A stretch of DNA of 64,000 bases from Azorinus chamasolen (taxonomy: Eukaryota > Mollusca > Bivalvia > Cardiida > Solecurtidae). Below the pieces are notes generated by a model. That model was not told the origin of the DNA. It made no database searches and saw only the letters and a list, made by a program, of their open reading frames with translations. The DNA is taken from positions 96,630,316 to 96,694,315 of the forward strand of contig OY755240.1 in NCBI GenBank assembly GCA_963576725.1, written 5' to 3'. The translations under genes and the position numbers were made by a program. Shown piece after piece: positions 61,791 through 64,000 of this stretch (positions are counted from its first letter, which is position 1; the number at the start of each line of letters is the position of its first letter).

Positions 61791-62110
61791 CTCAAAATTG
61801 CAAAACTCCCTCGTAGTTTCGGATCGGTCATTAACGGAAGCGGAAACAGGTTTCGTATTTCGCGGGACAGAGGAAATTCGAACAGTGCAGCAATTTGCGG
61901 GACCATCGCAGGGACGGAGTTTATCAATCGATACTGTAGTATACTTGTTTTATATTGTCACTGACCTCTTTGGCTAAGTAATTAACCATGTAGATCTAGC
62001 TAAGAAAGCATCAGTATATTTTAACTTTTTAAGAACAGTAGACTATTATCCTCGTGGAACCGGTAAGCACTTTTAATGGGCGGTATCGGAATTTGCATAA
62101 CGTGATAGAT
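61791..62110 (-). promoter_or_regulatory. Presumed HIRIP3 5' flank and promoter
   Basis: This is the only stretch between the HIRIP3 ATG and the LINE fragment that is free of recognised repeats. It is richer in CG dinucleotides than the introns near 61850-61930, as expected near a transcription start. A TATAAAA lies on the minus strand at about 61954-61948, roughly 160 bases before the ATG. No transcription start can be fixed from sequence alone. Confidence 0.35.
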
Positions 62111-62119
62111 AAATATTAA

Positions 62120-62985
62120 TGTTAATATTCAAGGGAAATTACTTTTTTGTATAATTCAAACTCGAAGTGGTTGGTTAATGAAACAAAGAATGTGAAACTT
62201 GTTAAAGAAACATTTGCCCTGAATTCCTGGTTAAGGCTAGTCACTAGAGGTAGGATATGTTTTGACAAGCATGTTCCAGTTAAACAGAGAATGAAACCAT
62301 TGCAGCCTGTCCCTTTTATGAATTTTGCCCTAAGAAAGGTCATCTACAAGAAGAAAATGCCTTTCAATAAATATTTAAGAATAGCAATGCAGTTTCAAAA
62401 TTGGGAAACCTACAGGCAAATAAGAATTTTGGTTAATAAAATTAAGAAACAAAACATTAAAAACTATTTTCTAGACTGCTGTGCAGGAGGGTGCAAGTAA
62501 ATTGATTTTTGGAAGACACTCAAACCTTTCCTCAGCAACAATGGTACGACATGCCAAAATAATTTTGTTCTCAAGGAAAATGAATCATGTATATATCTGA
62601 CCAAGTAGATAACGATCAGTAATGTATTTAATGTTTACATCAATGTTGCTCAGAATATAAGAGACAGTGAAATAGCTTGTGATGAGAAACATACGAATGT
62701 AAATAATATTAAGGAGGCAATTATTACTACAGCAGAATTAGATTTTAAACCTATCTCTTAAAATTTGGATTTTTTTATCACACAGATAAGAAAGATGAAC
62801 AATAAGAAGGCCACAGGGGGTGATAATATATGTTAAAATGTTGAAAATTGCTTCACCTGTTACTGCGCAGCCACTAACCGTTATGATAAATATATGCTTA
62901 GGAGAATCTACTTTTCCAGGCAATATGAAAACAGCACAGGTCGTACCAATCCATAAGAAAAATGCAGTCTAAGCCTATCAACTAT
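62120..62985 (+). pseudogene. Broken LINE ORF2 fragment (linker and early reverse transcriptase)
   Basis: An open stretch from about 62147 to 62500 encodes MNFALRKVIYKKKMPFNKYL and later VNKIKKQNIKNYFLDCCAGG, a linker typical of jockey/CR1-like LINEs. After a stop come DFWKTLKPFLSNNG and VFNVYINVAQNI, and past a frameshift KMNNKKATGGDNI and GESTFPGNMKTAQVVPIHKK, the early reverse transcriptase motifs. At least three stops and one frameshift; no catalytic YADD region is present. Dead copy. Confidence 0.75.
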
Positions 62986-63158
62986 TGGATTATGCGCCAA
63001 AGTGTGGAGGCTGCATTAATTTCACTCAGATGTTTTGCATAGTTCTAAGAGGGAAAAACTTCATAAAACTTTCCGAAACGTGACAAAATTGTGCATGAAG
63101 TAAGTGTGAATAGATTGGTGTACTTTTTAGGTGATTCTGTTGTGTGATTTAACAGAAA

Positions 63159-63743
63159 CAAGAATTTTCGGAGGAACACATGTGTCACCTGCTCGCAGCT
63201 GACACAAAAACTTTTAATATGCTGTCCAGAGTGCGAAAATCAGAACAAATGGGAATAACTCAAAAAGTATTGTATGCAGAGTGATGAACCTTTGTTACAT
63301 CAATGGTCCTCAGTGAGAGGAAGACACAAGTGAAATTTGAAAGCTCTATAATGATTAGTTTAGAAATGACAGCCAAACAAAGAAAGTGTGACAGACAGAC
63401 AGACATACAGACAGATAGAAAGATAGACGGACATACAGACAGACGGTCGGACAGACAGACAGACAAGCAGACGACGGAAAAGTGACCCCTAAGTGACACA
63501 CTGCCTTTCGACAGGTCACACAAAAATCAGAACAAAGGGGAATAATTCAAAAAGTATGCATACAGAGTGATGGACCTTAATTACATCAATGGTCCTTAAT
63601 GAGAGGAAGACACAAGTGAAATTTGAAAGCTCTATAATGATTAGTTTAGAAATGACAGCCAAAAAAGAAAGTGCGACGGACAGACATACGACGGAAAAGT
63701 GACCCCGGAATGACACATGTGCTGCCTCTCGGCAGGTGACACA
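63159..63743 (+). mobile_element. Helitron-like element, GTCACCTGC type, two units
   Basis: Left CAAGAATTTTCGGAGGAACA with TGTCACCTGCTCGCAGCTGA; two ~280-bp units, each with GAAAGCTCTATAATGATTAG and a GACAGACAGACAGACATACA-type tail; right CTCTCGGCAGGTGACACAAA. Same family as 17968-18483. Confidence 0.6.
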
Positions 63744-63769
63744 AAAAGTAAATTTAAAAAAAAAACACA

Positions 63770-63998
63770 TTTTTTTTGTGCCATATTGGATTATATAGGT
63801 GAATATAAGAAGCGGATTACTACTTACTCCAGGTGTGATCTATCTATTATAGGGCAATTATCGCCCATTTTAAAACCCATCAACCTATTATTGCCTAGAT
63901 TAAAACAACTAGGGCTGTTAGACTTCGGGCAATTTAACTTAGCTAAATTTAAGGGTTCTAGAGGGGGCAACTCAAAATCAAAGCGTATTTGGATGTAA
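63770..63998 (+). pseudogene. Possible LINE N-terminal ORF fragment
   Basis: An open frame reaches the window edge with RLKQLGLLDFGQFNLAKFKG then SRGGNSKSKRIWM. The RGS/RGG-basic ending resembles the stretch before the endonuclease in some molluscan LINEs. Weak and short. Confidence 0.3.
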
Positions 63999-64000
63999 AT

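Noticed and set aside
62147..62500. Host gene encoding a 117-residue protein
   Set aside because: The downstream sequence continues as a LINE reverse transcriptase with stops and a frameshift.

Overview
The window is animal nuclear DNA, most likely from a bivalve mollusc. It is AT-rich, nearly all intron, and saturated with short non-autonomous transposons, arrays of ~150-165 bp units and tRNA-headed SINEs. A heterodont clam-like species fits the repeat style, but I cannot name the species.

One protein-coding gene fills most of the window: a complete 11-exon HIRIP3 orthologue (HIRA-interacting protein 3, a histone chaperone of the CHZ-motif type) on the minus strand, from ATG at 61790 to TAA at 11759. 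The exons join in one frame to 2898 nt (965 codons plus stop). Nine of ten introns are GT-AG; intron 7 is GC-AG and the reading frame requires it. The N-terminal domain (exons 1-2) and the C-terminal CHZ region and tail (exons 9-11) match the family. The centre, mainly the 1685-nt exon 6, is an expanded run of acidic-TPL-basic repeats.

Layout: 1-11.7 kb lies downstream of the gene and holds arrays and MITEs. 11.8-61.8 kb is the gene, about 6% coding. 61.8-64 kb is the presumed promoter, a broken LINE and Helitron-like repeats.

The repeats fall into five groups. (1) Helitron2/Helentron-like non-autonomous elements built around tandem arrays, each with a terminal hairpin plus CTAG/CTTG and asymmetric inverted ends. 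(2) TTAA-bounded, piggyBac-like hairpin MITEs in several families. (3) TA-bounded pogo-like MITEs that start CAGTA. (4) hAT-like MITEs, LINE fragments and SINEs. (5) Minisatellites with units of 29-51 bp. Many are nested, which gives relative ages and, in two cases, exact empty sites.

Most notable: different MITE families share the same hairpin apex (CTCCT-NN-AGGAG); two empty-site comparisons show Helitron-like insertion without target duplication; a ~900 bp near-perfect palindrome sits inside an array; arrays carry dense AGGTCA-type motifs; and a segmental duplication brackets HIRIP3 exon 2. No bacterial genes, CRISPR arrays or functional tRNA/rRNA genes were seen.
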